Assembly: GCA_036510735.1 (NCBI GenBank)
Contig: DATCDK010000133.1
Location: forward strand, 1-31,818
Direction of reading: 5' to 3'
Length of the DNA: 31,818 nucleotides
Source of the DNA: PALSA-607 sp036510735
GTDB taxonomy: Bacteria > Actinomycetota > Actinomycetes > Acidothermales > Acidothermaceae
Shown here: one piece after another, positions 15,711 to 24,010 of the stretch
Numbering within the stretch: the first letter of the stretch is position 1
Layout: every line of letters begins with the position of its first letter
Program-made: the position numbers and the translations under genes
Notes under the pieces: generated by a model
Databases searched by the model: none
The model's input: the letters and a program-made list of their open reading frames with translations, nothing else
Told to the model about the DNA's origin: nothing

Positions 15711-17434
15711 GGTCTACGAACCTGCGCGTGTGGGCGCCCGGGGCCGCGCAGGTCGACGTCGAGATCGATGGGCGACGCCACTCGATGGCGTCGGGCGAGC
15801 GGGGCTGGTGGACCGCTGACGTCGAGGCGAGCCCAGGCACCATGTACGGGTTCTGCCTGGACGGCGGCGGGGCGCTGCCCGACCCGCGTTCGGCGTGGCA
15901 ACCCGACGGCGTCCACGGGCTTTCGCGTCTGGTCGACCACACGGAGTTCACCTGGCGGGCCGATGGCTGGCGAGGTCGAGAGTTGCTCGGGCGGCTCGTG
16001 TACGAGCTGCACATCGGCACGTTCACGGCTGCGGGCACCTTCGAGGCGGCGACCGAGCGACTCGACCATCTCGTCGATCTCGGGGTGGACTTCGTCGAGA
16101 TCCTGCCGGTGGCGGCGTTCCCCGGTCGCCACGGTTGGGGATACGACGGCGCTCTCCCTTACGCGGTTCAGGACAGCTACGGCGGCCCTGATGGGCTGAA
16201 GCAGTTTGTCGACGGCTGCCACGACCGCGGTCTCGGCGTGATCCTCGACGTCGTCTACAACCATCTCGGACCCGACGGGAATGTGCTGCCCGCATTCGGA
16301 CCGTATTTCACCGACTTCTTTTCCACGCCGTGGGGTCAGGCGTTGAACTACTGCGGGGCGGGATCGGATGAGGTGCGTCGCTACATCATCGACAACGCAC
16401 TGATGTGGCTGCGCGACTACCGAATCGACGGCCTGCGCCTCGACGCCGTGCAGGCGATCCTCGATACGTCGGCCACGCACTTACTGGAAGAACTCGCGGT
16501 CGAGGTTTCCGCCTTGTCGGACGAAGTCGGACGACCACTCGCTCTAGTCGCTGAATCCGATCTGAACGACCCGCGGCTCATCACGACACGCGAAGCCGGC
16601 GGCTACGGCCTCGACGCACAATGGAGCGACGACTTCCATCACGCGTTACACGCGGTTGTGACCCGCGAATCCTTCGGCTACTACGAGGATTTCGGATCCT
16701 TGAGCCAACTGGCAACCGCTCTGACCCGTGGTTACGTCTACGCCGGCGAGTACTCGCGACATCGCAATCGCCGGCACGGCCGACCGTTACCTGCATCGGT
16801 CACCGGTCATCGGTTGCTCGGATACGCACAAGACCACGACCAGATCGGCAACCGTGCAGCGGGCGAGCGCCTGTCTGCGCTCGTCTCCCCCGAACTCGTG
16901 AAGGTCGCCGCCGCGCTGGTCTTGACTGCACCGTTCACGCCGATGCTGTTCATGGGTGAGGAATGGGCTGCATCGACACCCTGGCAGTACTTCACCAACC
17001 ATGAGGATCCTGAACTTGCCGAAGCCGTACGAGCCGGTCGGCGCGGGGAGTTCAAGGCATTCGGGTGGAAGCACGAGGACGTGCCCGATCCGCAGCACCC
17101 GACGACGATCGAGCGATCGACGCTGAAGTGGGACGAACTCGAGGTCGCGCCGCACGCCGACGTGCTTGCTTGGTATCGCGAACTCATCGCGCTGCGGCGG
17201 AGTCGACTCGACCTTGCCGACGGCCGCTTCGATCAGATCGAGGTCGACTTCGACGAAGAAGAGCGATGGCTGGTGGTCCGGCGTCCCTCCACGGTCGTCG
17301 CGGTGAATCTGGCGACGCGACCGCGGGCGCTCGAGATCCAGGCCACCTCCGTACTCCTTGCATCAACGGACGTCGAGTTGCGCGCGAGCATCGTGACGCT
17401 GCGGCCCGAGTCAGTCGCGATCCTCGCCCGCTGA
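15707..17434 (+). CDS. treZ: Malto-oligosyltrehalose trehalohydrolase
   Basis: The 575-residue GH13 enzyme releases trehalose from malto-oligosyltrehalose, completing the pathway. It has the N-terminal beta-sandwich (LRVWAPGAAQVDVEID), ELHIGTFTAAGTF, VVYNHLGPDGN, DGLRLDAVQ (Asp246 nucleophile), LVAESDLND (Glu283) and AQDHDQIGNR. The length matches the family. GTG 15707 overlaps the treY stop (GTGA), so translation is coupled. Trehalose is an osmoprotectant and, in actinobacteria, a reserve and a building block for glycolipids. Confidence 0.95.
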   Translation: MRSTNLRVWAPGAAQVDVEIDGRRHSMASGERGWWTADVEASPGTMYGFCLDGGGALPDPRSAWQPDGVHGLSRLVDHTEFTWRADGWRGRELLGRLVYELHIGTFTAAGTFEAATERLDHLVDLGVDFVEILPVAAFPGRHGWGYDGALPYAVQDSYGGPDGLKQFVDGCHDRGLGVILDVVYNHLGPDGNVLPAFGPYFTDFFSTPWGQALNYCGAGSDEVRRYIIDNALMWLRDYRIDGLRLDAVQAILDTSATHLLEELAVEVSALSDEVGRPLALVAESDLNDPRLITTREAGGYGLDAQWSDDFHHALHAVVTRESFGYYEDFGSLSQLATALTRGYVYAGEYSRHRNRRHGRPLPASVTGHRLLGYAQDHDQIGNRAAGERLSALVSPELVKVAAALVLTAPFTPMLFMGEEWAASTPWQYFTNHEDPELAEAVRAGRRGEFKAFGWKHEDVPDPQHPTTIERSTLKWDELEVAPHADVLAWYRELIALRRSRLDLADGRFDQIEVDFDEEERWLVVRRPSTVVAVNLATRPRALEIQATSVLLASTDVELRASIVTLRPESVAILAR

Positions 17435-17440
17435 TTGACT

Positions 17441-18184
17441 GTGCCCGTGCCTCTTCGCCGACTACTTCCCGATCCGGTCGACGCCGTCGATCTGGTGGAC
17501 GCATACGGCTACCCACCGAACACCACGTGGCTGCGTGCCAACATGATCGCGAGCACCGACGGCGCGGCAACCATCAACGGACGGGCCGGCGGCCTCGGAA
17601 ACGCCACAGACCAGCAGGTCCTCGGCTTGTTGCGCGCGTTGGCCGATGTCGTGATCGCTGGCGCCGGCACAGTGACGGCCGAGGGCTACGGTCCGGCCCG
17701 CGCGCGCCCGCATTATCAGGAGCTCCGCTCTGCAGCCGGGCAGCTACCGGCGCCCAGAATGGCCGTCGTGTCGCAGCGGCTGCAGCTCGACTTTGAGTCG
17801 AAGTACTTCACGGAGGCATTGCAGCCGCCGATCGTCGTTACCTGTGAAGCAGCGCCCGCGGATCGCATGCTCGCCGCACGCAACGTGGCCGAGGTCGTCG
17901 TGGCCGGCGACAGCGTGGTCTCCCCCGCCCGCATGGTCGACGCGCTCGTCGCGCTCGGTCAGCGCCGGCTCTTGTGTGAGGGCGGCCCGACGCTGCTCGC
18001 AATGGTGGCAGCCGACGGCGTTCTCGACGAATTGTGTTTGACGATCGCACCAATGCTCGTCGCCGGACCGTCGCGACGCATACTCGACGGACCACTGCTT
18101 GACCCTGCGCCGAAGATGGCGTTGACCCAGTTGCTGCAGGACGACGACGACCTGCTCTACGCGCGCTATGAGGTGCGGCGATGA
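17441..18184 (+). CDS. RibD C-terminal-type reductase (pyrimidine reductase family)
   Basis: The product of about 247 residues has the dihydrofolate-reductase-like fold of the RibD reductase domain. Visible landmarks are ANMIASTDGAATINGRAGGLGNATD, ADVVIAGAGTV, and LLCEGGPTLLAMVAADGVLDELCLTIAPML near the end. RibD reductases reduce the ribose side chain of the riboflavin precursor with NADPH. No deaminase domain is present, so this is a stand-alone reductase whose substrate may differ. TTG 17435, directly after the treZ stop, and GTG 17447 are alternative starts. It lies between treZ and the ligase gene, with an ATGA overlap into the latter. The family is clear; a role in riboflavin synthesis is unproven, as no other rib gene is near. 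Confidence 0.78.
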   Translation: MPVPLRRLLPDPVDAVDLVDAYGYPPNTTWLRANMIASTDGAATINGRAGGLGNATDQQVLGLLRALADVVIAGAGTVTAEGYGPARARPHYQELRSAAGQLPAPRMAVVSQRLQLDFESKYFTEALQPPIVVTCEAAPADRMLAARNVAEVVVAGDSVVSPARMVDALVALGQRRLLCEGGPTLLAMVAADGVLDELCLTIAPMLVAGPSRRILDGPLLDPAPKMALTQLLQDDDDLLYARYEVRR

Positions 18185-19263
18185 AGCTTCCGGTGATGCC
18201 CCCCGTCAAACCGATGCTGGCGAAATCGCAGCCGGCGATTCCGGCGGACATGGTCTACGAACCGAAGTGGGACGGATTTCGCTGCATCGTGTTTCGTGAC
18301 GGTGACGAGATCGAACTGGGCAGTCGCAACGAAAAGCCGTTGACGCGTTACTTTCCCGAGGTCGTTGAAGCGGTGCGCGCGAGCCTGCCGCAGCGATGCG
18401 TCCTCGACGGCGAGATCGTGATCGTGTCGGGGAACTCGCTCGACTTCGAAGCGCTACTTCAACGGATCCATCCGGCCGCGTCGCGCGTGAAGAAGCTTGC
18501 CGTCGAGACTCCCGCAACGTTCATCGCGTTCGACCTGCTTGCGCTCGGTGACGAGTCGTTCGTCGAAGAACCGTTCGCGAGGCGCCGCGAAGTTCTGGAG
18601 GAAGTGCTTTCGTCGACATCGTCTTCGGTACTGCTGACTCCAGCTACCGATTCTCTCGAGCTGGCGAATCGATGGTTCGAGGTCTTCGAAGGTGCCGGAC
18701 TCGACGGCGTCGTCGCAAAGTCGCGCGATCAACCCTATCGCCAAGATCAGCGCATCATGGTGAAGGTCAAGCACGAGCGCACCGCCGACTGCGTGGTCGC
18801 GGGTTTCCGCTGGCACCGGGCATCACCGGAAGGCACGGCGGTCGGCTCGCTGATGCTCGGCCTGTACGGCGACAACGGAGTGCTCCAGCACGTTGGCGTG
18901 TGTGGCGCATTCTCCGCCGTCCGACGCCGCGAGCTCATCGCCGAACTCGAGCCGTACCGCACCGATGATGTATCGCATCCATGGGGTAACCCCATAGCTG
19001 AGGCAGATGAGGCCGAGCGTGGCGAGCCAGACCGGCGTCCCGGCGGTGTCACTCGCTGGAACGCGGGCAAGGACCTCACATGGGTCCCGCTGCGGCCCGA
19101 ACTTGTCTGCGAGGTCGGCTACGACCACATGGAAGGCGGCCGGTTCCGGCACACTGCACAGTTTCGGCGCTGGCGCCCCGATCGCGAGCCCGCGTCGTGC
19201 ACGTACGACCAACTCGACAGGCCGGTCAACTTCGATCTCGCGAGCGTGTTCAGCGGCAGCTAG
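18181..19263 (+). CDS. ligC: ATP-dependent DNA ligase, LigC type
   Basis: The 360-residue ligase has motif I EPKWDGFR with the adenylated Lys29, LGSRNEKPLTRYFPEV (motif Ia region), VLDGEIVI (motif III), FIAFDLLAL (motif IIIa), GLDGVVAKS (motif IV) and IMVKVKHERTAD (motif V), then an OB-fold domain. It has no polymerase or nuclease domain, so it resembles mycobacterial LigC rather than LigD. LigC enzymes seal nicks in backup end joining and repair. A primase-like NHEJ polymerase lies about 1 kb away on the opposite strand, and the two probably cooperate. No Ku gene is in the window. ATG 18181 overlaps the reductase stop; the end overlaps the convergent lipoprotein by CTAG. Confidence 0.9.
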   Translation: MKLPVMPPVKPMLAKSQPAIPADMVYEPKWDGFRCIVFRDGDEIELGSRNEKPLTRYFPEVVEAVRASLPQRCVLDGEIVIVSGNSLDFEALLQRIHPAASRVKKLAVETPATFIAFDLLALGDESFVEEPFARRREVLEEVLSSTSSSVLLTPATDSLELANRWFEVFEGAGLDGVVAKSRDQPYRQDQRIMVKVKHERTADCVVAGFRWHRASPEGTAVGSLMLGLYGDNGVLQHVGVCGAFSAVRRRELIAELEPYRTDDVSHPWGNPIAEADEAERGEPDRRPGGVTRWNAGKDLTWVPLRPELVCEVGYDHMEGGRFRHTAQFRRWRPDREPASCTYDQLDRPVNFDLASVFSGS

Positions 19264-20195
19264 AACAGTCCTTCGAGATAGTTGTCGAGGTCGCCAGCGC
19301 CCGAGAGCGTCGGCAAAGCCTGGCTCGGAGCGCGGACCGTGACGGCGTCATAAAAACTGCCGGCGACGACATACTGCGTTTTGCTCGGGTCCCCGTCGAA
19401 GGTGACGGTAATCGTCGTGTCTGCGCCACCACCAGCGTCCGGTGGGCCGCCCGCTTCAGACGGAAGGGCATTGAGAAGCGCGGCAATGTGACGCGCAACG
19501 TCGGCGCCGACGTGAAGGCTGACCGTGGTTGGCGGCGGCGGCGACATGATCACGCCGGTGCGTCGTACCAGCGTGGCACCCGTGACGGTGGCCGGCACGT
19601 GCGCGGTCGCCGGGCGCAGTGGCTGCCAGACGTCCGACACGTCCACGTGCAGATCGGTGGCACCGGCCGGATCTGGAGCCACTGCGATCTGGACCATCGC
19701 GCCTTCATCGGCAGCCTCCGCCTTTGCCCGATAGATGACGACGTCGGCACCGATCGAGCCGTCCCACGTCAGCCCGTCAGGGAGATGGTGCTGGACGTAC
19801 GTCAGCACGGTGTCAACGGTTTCGGGCACCGTCCACGAGTCGGCGACACCGAGCATGTCGTCGTCCAACGACATTTGCGCTGCTGTCTGAGCTCCGACGG
19901 ACTGCCCACCCAACTCCTTCGAACCCTCGGGTACCACCACTTGGGCAAGGAGCCGCCGAGCCAGTTCCGTGACGGCCTGCACTCGTGAACGCTCTGCCGC
20001 GTTCGAGGGCGCCGGACTCCCGATGCTGACCAGGGCCGTCGGGCTCGAAAGACCGCTGGCGACCGAACTACTGCGAGCCTGCGAGGAACTGCCCGACGCG
20101 CAGCCGGCCAACACCAGCCCACCGGCCACCACGACCGCAACCGCTCCAAGACCGCGCACGACCATCAGACGCCCGCGCGCGGAGCGTGGTTTCAT
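19260..20195 (-). CDS. Predicted lipoprotein of unknown function
   Basis: From ATG 20195 the product has 311 residues: a short Arg-rich start, a hydrophobic helix, and lipobox LVLAGC with Cys32. A Ser/Ala linker follows, then a globular extracytoplasmic part with VDTVLTYVQHHLPDGLTWDGS, ADVVIYRAKAEAADEGAMVQIAVAPD, and a C-terminal segment DTTITVTFDGDPSKTQYVV. No catalytic motif is evident and I do not recognise the family. ATG 20165 is another possible start nearer the signal helix. The gene lies 22 bp downstream of the NHEJ polymerase gene on the same strand and may share its transcript, which probably reflects packing rather than function. Its stop overlaps that of ligC. Confidence 0.72.
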   Translation of the reverse strand: MKPRSARGRLMVVRGLGAVAVVVAGGLVLAGCASGSSSQARSSSVASGLSSPTALVSIGSPAPSNAAERSRVQAVTELARRLLAQVVVPEGSKELGGQSVGAQTAAQMSLDDDMLGVADSWTVPETVDTVLTYVQHHLPDGLTWDGSIGADVVIYRAKAEAADEGAMVQIAVAPDPAGATDLHVDVSDVWQPLRPATAHVPATVTGATLVRRTGVIMSPPPPTTVSLHVGADVARHIAALLNALPSEAGGPPDAGGGADTTITVTFDGDPSKTQYVVAGSFYDAVTVRAPSQALPTLSGAGDLDNYLEGLF

Positions 20196-20217
20196 CCGCG
20201 GGCAGCCGCGCACAACG

Positions 20218-21246
20218 TCAATCAGCTTTGGGTTTGGGGCGGCGCGCTCGGCTCGGTTGCACCCGCGAAGGCTCGCCCTCCATCTTCGGGAAGTTCGGGG
20301 GGTAGGGAGCGTCCCCAAGCCCGCGATCGCGCTCGTCTCGATCGGCCATCTCGATCAGCGGCGTAAGGTCATGCGCGACATCGTTGATGTCGGCGTGCAG
20401 GTCGCCAATCTTCGCGAAGCGCTGCGGCACCGAATCAATCGTGAAGTCGTTAGGGTCGACGTCCGCCAGTTCTTGCCACGTCACGGGCGTCGACACCGTC
20501 GCGCGCACATTGGCCCGCACGCTGTACGCCGCCGCAATCGTGCGGTCGCGCGCGTTCTGGTTGTAGTCAAGAAACACCTTCGCGCCGCGCTCTTCTTTCC
20601 ACCACGCGGTCGTCACCTCGTCCGGTATCCGTCGCTCGATCTCGCGCGAGAATGCCAGCACGGCACGGCGAATCTCGGTGAACGTCCACCGCGGCTGCAG
20701 CCGCACATAGATGTGGATGCCGCGACCGCCTGATGTCTTCGGGAACCCGATGTAGCCGACCTCATCAAGCAATTCGTGGACGGCGACAGCGACCCTTCGC
20801 GCGTCGTCGAAGTCAGTGCCGGGTTGCGGATCGAGGTCGATCCGCAACTCGTCGGGATGCTCGGTGTCCGCCCGCCGGGAGGGCCAGGGGTGGAAGACGA
20901 TGGTCCCCAGGTTGGCGGCCCAGGCAACGGACGCCACCTCGGTCACGCACAACTCGTCGGCGTGGCGACCCGACGGAAACGTGACACGGGCGGTCTCGAG
21001 CCACTCGGGGTGGTGCTCCGGGACCCGCTTTTGGTAGATCGCCTCGCCCTCGACGCCGTCGGGGAATCGCTGCAGCGTGCACGGCCGCTCGAAGAGCGCA
21101 TGCACGATGCCCGGACCTACCGACAGGTAGTAGTTGACCAGGTCGAGCTTGGTCTGGCCACGACCGGAGAAGTAGACCTTCTCGGGGTTGGAGACGCGAA
21201 CCGTACGTCCCTCGATCTCGAGCTCTATTGCCGGGGAAGGAGCCAC
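20218..21246 (-). CDS. Primase-like NHEJ DNA polymerase (LigD polymerase domain, stand-alone)
   Basis: The 342-residue archaeo-eukaryotic primase-type polymerase matches the LigD PolDom. It begins IEGRTVRVSNPEKVYF, then has TLQRFPDGVEGEAIYQKR, the metal-binding DLDP with Asp137 and Asp139, KTSGGRGIHIYVRL, and the third acidic site KVFLDYN (Asp227). Such enzymes fill gaps and add ribonucleotides during non-homologous end joining. It is encoded apart from any ligase domain, like mycobacterial Prim-PolC/PolD proteins that work with LigC. The start is GTG 21246. A TAGCGT box 6 nt before it suggests a leaderless message, divergent from msrB. Confidence 0.9.
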   Translation of the reverse strand: MAPSPAIELEIEGRTVRVSNPEKVYFSGRGQTKLDLVNYYLSVGPGIVHALFERPCTLQRFPDGVEGEAIYQKRVPEHHPEWLETARVTFPSGRHADELCVTEVASVAWAANLGTIVFHPWPSRRADTEHPDELRIDLDPQPGTDFDDARRVAVAVHELLDEVGYIGFPKTSGGRGIHIYVRLQPRWTFTEIRRAVLAFSREIERRIPDEVTTAWWKEERGAKVFLDYNQNARDRTIAAAYSVRANVRATVSTPVTWQELADVDPNDFTIDSVPQRFAKIGDLHADINDVAHDLTPLIEMADRDERDRGLGDAPYPPNFPKMEGEPSRVQPSRARRPKPKAD

Positions 21247-21252
21247 GAGAAG

Positions 21253-21258
21253 ACGCTA
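21253..21258 (-). promoter_or_regulatory. -10 box TAGCGT, leaderless promoter of the NHEJ polymerase gene
   Basis: On the minus strand TAGCGT is followed by 6 nt and then GTG 21246. This TANNNT spacing places the transcription start at or next to the start codon. No -35 element is clear. Confidence 0.5.
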
Positions 21259-21313
21259 CCGCCCGTCAGCGGTTCGTAATCTTCACCGACCCACCGGGAG
21301 TGGCGGGCTCACG

Positions 21314-21319
21314 TAAACT
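21314..21319 (+). promoter_or_regulatory. -10 box TAAACT, leaderless promoter of msrB
   Basis: TAAACT is followed by 7 nt and ATG 21327. The intervening AGGGG could also act as a ribosome site but sits too close to the ATG. This box supports 21327 over the long upstream frame that begins at 21228. Confidence 0.5.
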
Positions 21320-21326
21320 TAGGGGC

Positions 21327-21728
21327 ATGTACAAGGTTGAGAAGACAGACGAGGAATGGCGCGAGCAGCTCACGCCGTCCGAATATGCCGTGTTGCGCAA
21401 GGCCGCGACCGAGCCCGCGTTCGTCGGTGAGTACACCGACACCAAGACCACTGGCGTCTACCACTGCCGGGCCTGCGACGCGGAGCTGTTTCGCAGCGAC
21501 CACAAGTTCGAGTCACACTGCGGCTGGCCATCGTTCTACGCGCCGACCGAGGACGACGCCGTCGAGCTACTGACCGACAACAGCTACGGGATGCACCGCA
21601 TCGAGGCGCGCTGCGCCCGGTGTGGATCGCACCTGGGACACCTCTTCCAGGGCGAGCAGTACGGCAACCCCGTCGACGACCGGTTCTGCATCAACAGCAT
21701 CAGCGTGAGGTTGGAACCCACCGAGTAG
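21327..21728 (+). CDS. msrB: Peptide-methionine (R)-S-oxide reductase
   Basis: The 133-residue enzyme reduces methionine-R-sulfoxide in proteins. It has two zinc CxxC pairs (CRAC and CARC), HCGWPSFYAP, GSHLGHLF and the catalytic Cys in RFCINSISVRL. Typical MsrB proteins are 130-150 residues, so it is complete. The start at ATG 21327 gives MYKVEKTDEEW, the normal N-terminus of the family, and a -10 box lies at leaderless distance. It is convergent with hemQ, with only 11 bp between stops. Confidence 0.95.
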   Translation: MYKVEKTDEEWREQLTPSEYAVLRKAATEPAFVGEYTDTKTTGVYHCRACDAELFRSDHKFESHCGWPSFYAPTEDDAVELLTDNSYGMHRIEARCARCGSHLGHLFQGEQYGNPVDDRFCINSISVRLEPTE

Positions 21729-21739
21729 CTCGGCGGGCG

Positions 21740-22462
21740 CTACGGGAGTGTCGCGACCAGCTCGGCTACGGCGCGCCGCGGACCGGTGAAGAACGGGGTC
21801 TCGAGGCGGGTGTGCGCCCGCGCTCGAGCACCACGCAGGTAGCGCATCAGGTCGACGATCCGGTGCAGTTCGTCGGCCTCGAATGCGAGCAGAAACTCGT
21901 AATCGCCGAGGGCAAACGCCGCGACCGTGTTCGCCAACACATCGGGATACTCGCGCCCCATCACGCCGTGCTCGCGCAACATCGCACCGCGCTCGGCAGG
22001 GTCGAGCAGATACCACTCGTTGGTCCGGTTGTACGGGTAGACGCAGACGTAAGCCTTCGCATCCATCCCGGCGAGGAACGCCGGAATGTGCGCCTTGTTG
22101 AACTCCGCATCACGATGGACGCCGATCACCGACCACACGGGATCACTGGCGCGACCCAACCGGGTGCGGAGGAATCGCAGGTACGCGTCCTGCAGATCCT
22201 CGGAGTTCGGCGCGATCCACCAGATGAGGTAGTCGGCGTCGTGCCGAAAGCCACTGACGCTATAGAACCCGCGCGTGACGACACCCTTGCCGGCCAACTC
22301 CGCCAACAGGTCATCGACCTCTGCCGCGGCCAGCTCGCGGCCCGAATCGGGTAGCGCCCCGACGCCGCGCTGCGAACGGAAAACCGCGTACATCGTGTAC
22401 GCCGTCAGCGGCGCCTCAGAAACCGGCGACACGCCCTCGCTTGCCACATCGACATTGCTCAT
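21740..22462 (-). CDS. hemQ: Coproheme decarboxylase HemQ (chlorite dismutase-like)
   Basis: The 240-residue protein catalyses the last step of the coproporphyrin-dependent haem pathway, converting coproheme to haem b using peroxide. It has AYTMYAVFR, a double ferredoxin-like fold with GFRHDADYLIWW, YVCVYPYNRTNEWYLL, the haem-ligand region MLREHGVMGREYP, and LRYLRGARARAHT-like ends (seen as MRYLRGARARAHTRLETPFFTG). ATG 22462 overlaps the hemG stop (ATGA at 22459-22462), so the two are co-translated. This pathway is characteristic of actinobacteria and Firmicutes. The symbol chdC is an alternative. Confidence 0.93.
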   Translation of the reverse strand: MSNVDVASEGVSPVSEAPLTAYTMYAVFRSQRGVGALPDSGRELAAAEVDDLLAELAGKGVVTRGFYSVSGFRHDADYLIWWIAPNSEDLQDAYLRFLRTRLGRASDPVWSVIGVHRDAEFNKAHIPAFLAGMDAKAYVCVYPYNRTNEWYLLDPAERGAMLREHGVMGREYPDVLANTVAAFALGDYEFLLAFEADELHRIVDLMRYLRGARARAHTRLETPFFTGPRRAVAELVATLP

Positions 22463-23901
22463 GACGCCCATTCTCCCTCGCGGAACAGCTTCGCGAGGAC
22501 CTGGGTCGCCGCCGCCGTCCCGCTGCCGATGCAGGCAGGAATCCCGACGCCGTCGAACGCCGCTCCACAGGCGACCAAACCAGGCACAGCGGCGAGGGCT
22601 GCCTTGATGCGGGCGACTCGTTCGAGATGGCCCACGCTGTACTGCGGCAGCCCGCCGCCCCAGCGCGTGACGACTGCGTCGCGCGGTACGCCCCGGACGC
22701 TGACCGCCGCGGCGAGATCGCGCACCGCGCCCGCAACCAGCTCGTCGTCGGATCGCTGCACGTCGCCGACATCGCCGTAGCGCCCGATGGAACAGCGCAC
22801 CAAAACACCGGCTGCTTCGTCGTACCAGCCCCACTTCTGAGTGGAGAACGTCGCGGCCTTGATCAGCCGACCGTCAACAGCCGGAACCAGAAAACCGCTG
22901 CCAGTTAAGGGTTTCTCTAGCGCAGCTGCCGAAAATGCCAGCGTGACGATCGCCATGCTCGCGTAGTCGATCGCCGCGAGATCCTGCGCCGCCCATGGTG
23001 CCGTTTCGGCCAGCAGCCGACCGGCTGGCGTTGCCGGTAACGCCAGCACCACGGCGTCCGCACTGATGGTTTTCGGGTTTGTAGCCGAGCCTGTCACCAA
23101 CTCCCAGCCGGCGGGCAGCCGCAGAAGCTCCCGCACCGTCGTATCGAGCTCGATCTTCGCGCCAGCAGCCGCCAAGGAGGCGGTCAGTGCCTCGGCGAGC
23201 TGCCCGACTCCCCCGGCAAGGCCAGCAAACACCGGTCCCGCCTGCGGTTGCGTGGGGCGCGAACGCAGCGCGTGGAACAACGATCTTTGATCGGCCACCG
23301 CCGCGATCTGCGGCAACGTGGCCCGAAGAGACAACTCGTCGGCCCGGCCGGCATAGACGCCGCCCAGCAGCGGCTCAACGAGGCGGTCGACGACCTCGTG
23401 CCCCATCCGGGCACCGATGTACGAGGCCACCGAGGTGTCATCGCCGATCGCCGTCGTCGGCAGCGTCACATCGAGCAAAGCCCGCGCGACGCCGGCGCGC
23501 GAGACAACGCGGGACGCCGCCAGCGAGCGCAGACTGACCGGCACCCCCATCACGTGGGCGGCGGGTAAAGGCCGCAGCTGTCCGCGAGTCCAGATCGCAG
23601 CCTGGGACGTCGTCGGCGAGATCGGGTCGAGTCGCAGCGACTCCATGAGGGCCACGCCCTCAGGACGGCGAGCAAGCACCGCCTCAGCACCAAGATCCGT
23701 CTCGACTCCGGCGACCTCACCACGCAGCAGCTTCCCGCCCGTGCGCGGCGATCCCTCGAGCACAGTGACCCGGACCCGACCGTCGAGCAATAACGCACGG
23801 GCCGCTGCCAGACCGGAGATCCCCGCCCCCACCACAACGACGTGCGGCCGGGGGGCGGCGGCATCGATTGGTCCTGGCGTGTCTGACGGGAGCGCGCTCA
23901 C
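22459..23901 (-). CDS. hemG: Coproporphyrinogen/protoporphyrinogen oxidase (HemG/HemY, CgoX)
   Basis: The 480-residue FAD enzyme oxidises coproporphyrinogen III to coproporphyrin III in the haem branch that ends in HemQ. It begins with the FAD-binding motif VVVGAGISGLAAARAL near residue 20, followed by VLEGSPRTGGKL, ADLGAEAVLARRPE-type residues (seen as TDLGAEAVLARRPE), EPLLGGVYAGRADELSLRA, and the C-terminal FAD segment GLVACGAAFDGVGIPACIGSG. The start is placed at GTG 23901, which gives a family-typical length; the open frame running further upstream to 24333 is Ala-rich and antisense to the DUF4349 gene. The gene is also called hemY or cgoX. Ferrochelatase is not in the window. Confidence 0.92.
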   Translation of the reverse strand: MSALPSDTPGPIDAAAPRPHVVVVGAGISGLAAARALLLDGRVRVTVLEGSPRTGGKLLRGEVAGVETDLGAEAVLARRPEGVALMESLRLDPISPTTSQAAIWTRGQLRPLPAAHVMGVPVSLRSLAASRVVSRAGVARALLDVTLPTTAIGDDTSVASYIGARMGHEVVDRLVEPLLGGVYAGRADELSLRATLPQIAAVADQRSLFHALRSRPTQPQAGPVFAGLAGGVGQLAEALTASLAAAGAKIELDTTVRELLRLPAGWELVTGSATNPKTISADAVVLALPATPAGRLLAETAPWAAQDLAAIDYASMAIVTLAFSAAALEKPLTGSGFLVPAVDGRLIKAATFSTQKWGWYDEAAGVLVRCSIGRYGDVGDVQRSDDELVAGAVRDLAAAVSVRGVPRDAVVTRWGGGLPQYSVGHLERVARIKAALAAVPGLVACGAAFDGVGIPACIGSGTAAATQVLAKLFREGEWAS

Positions 23902-23999
23902 GGGGTCACCATCGCAGACTGTGGCCCGATCGTGATCAACGGGCGGGAACCCCGCGCCCACACCCGCGATCTCATCGCTACCGGAACTTACCGGCCATC

Positions 24000-24005
24000 G
24001 GGAGG
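24000..24005 (+). promoter_or_regulatory. Strong ribosome binding site GGGAGG
   Basis: GGGAGG ends 5 nt before ATG 24011 and is among the best Shine-Dalgarno matches in the window. It fixes the start of the DUF4349 lipoprotein. Confidence 0.7.
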
Positions 24006-24010
24006 ACGCC

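Noticed and set aside
22463..22834. N-terminal extension of hemQ
   Set aside because: It lies within the hemG coding region in another frame and is Arg-rich; ATG 22462 gives the family length.
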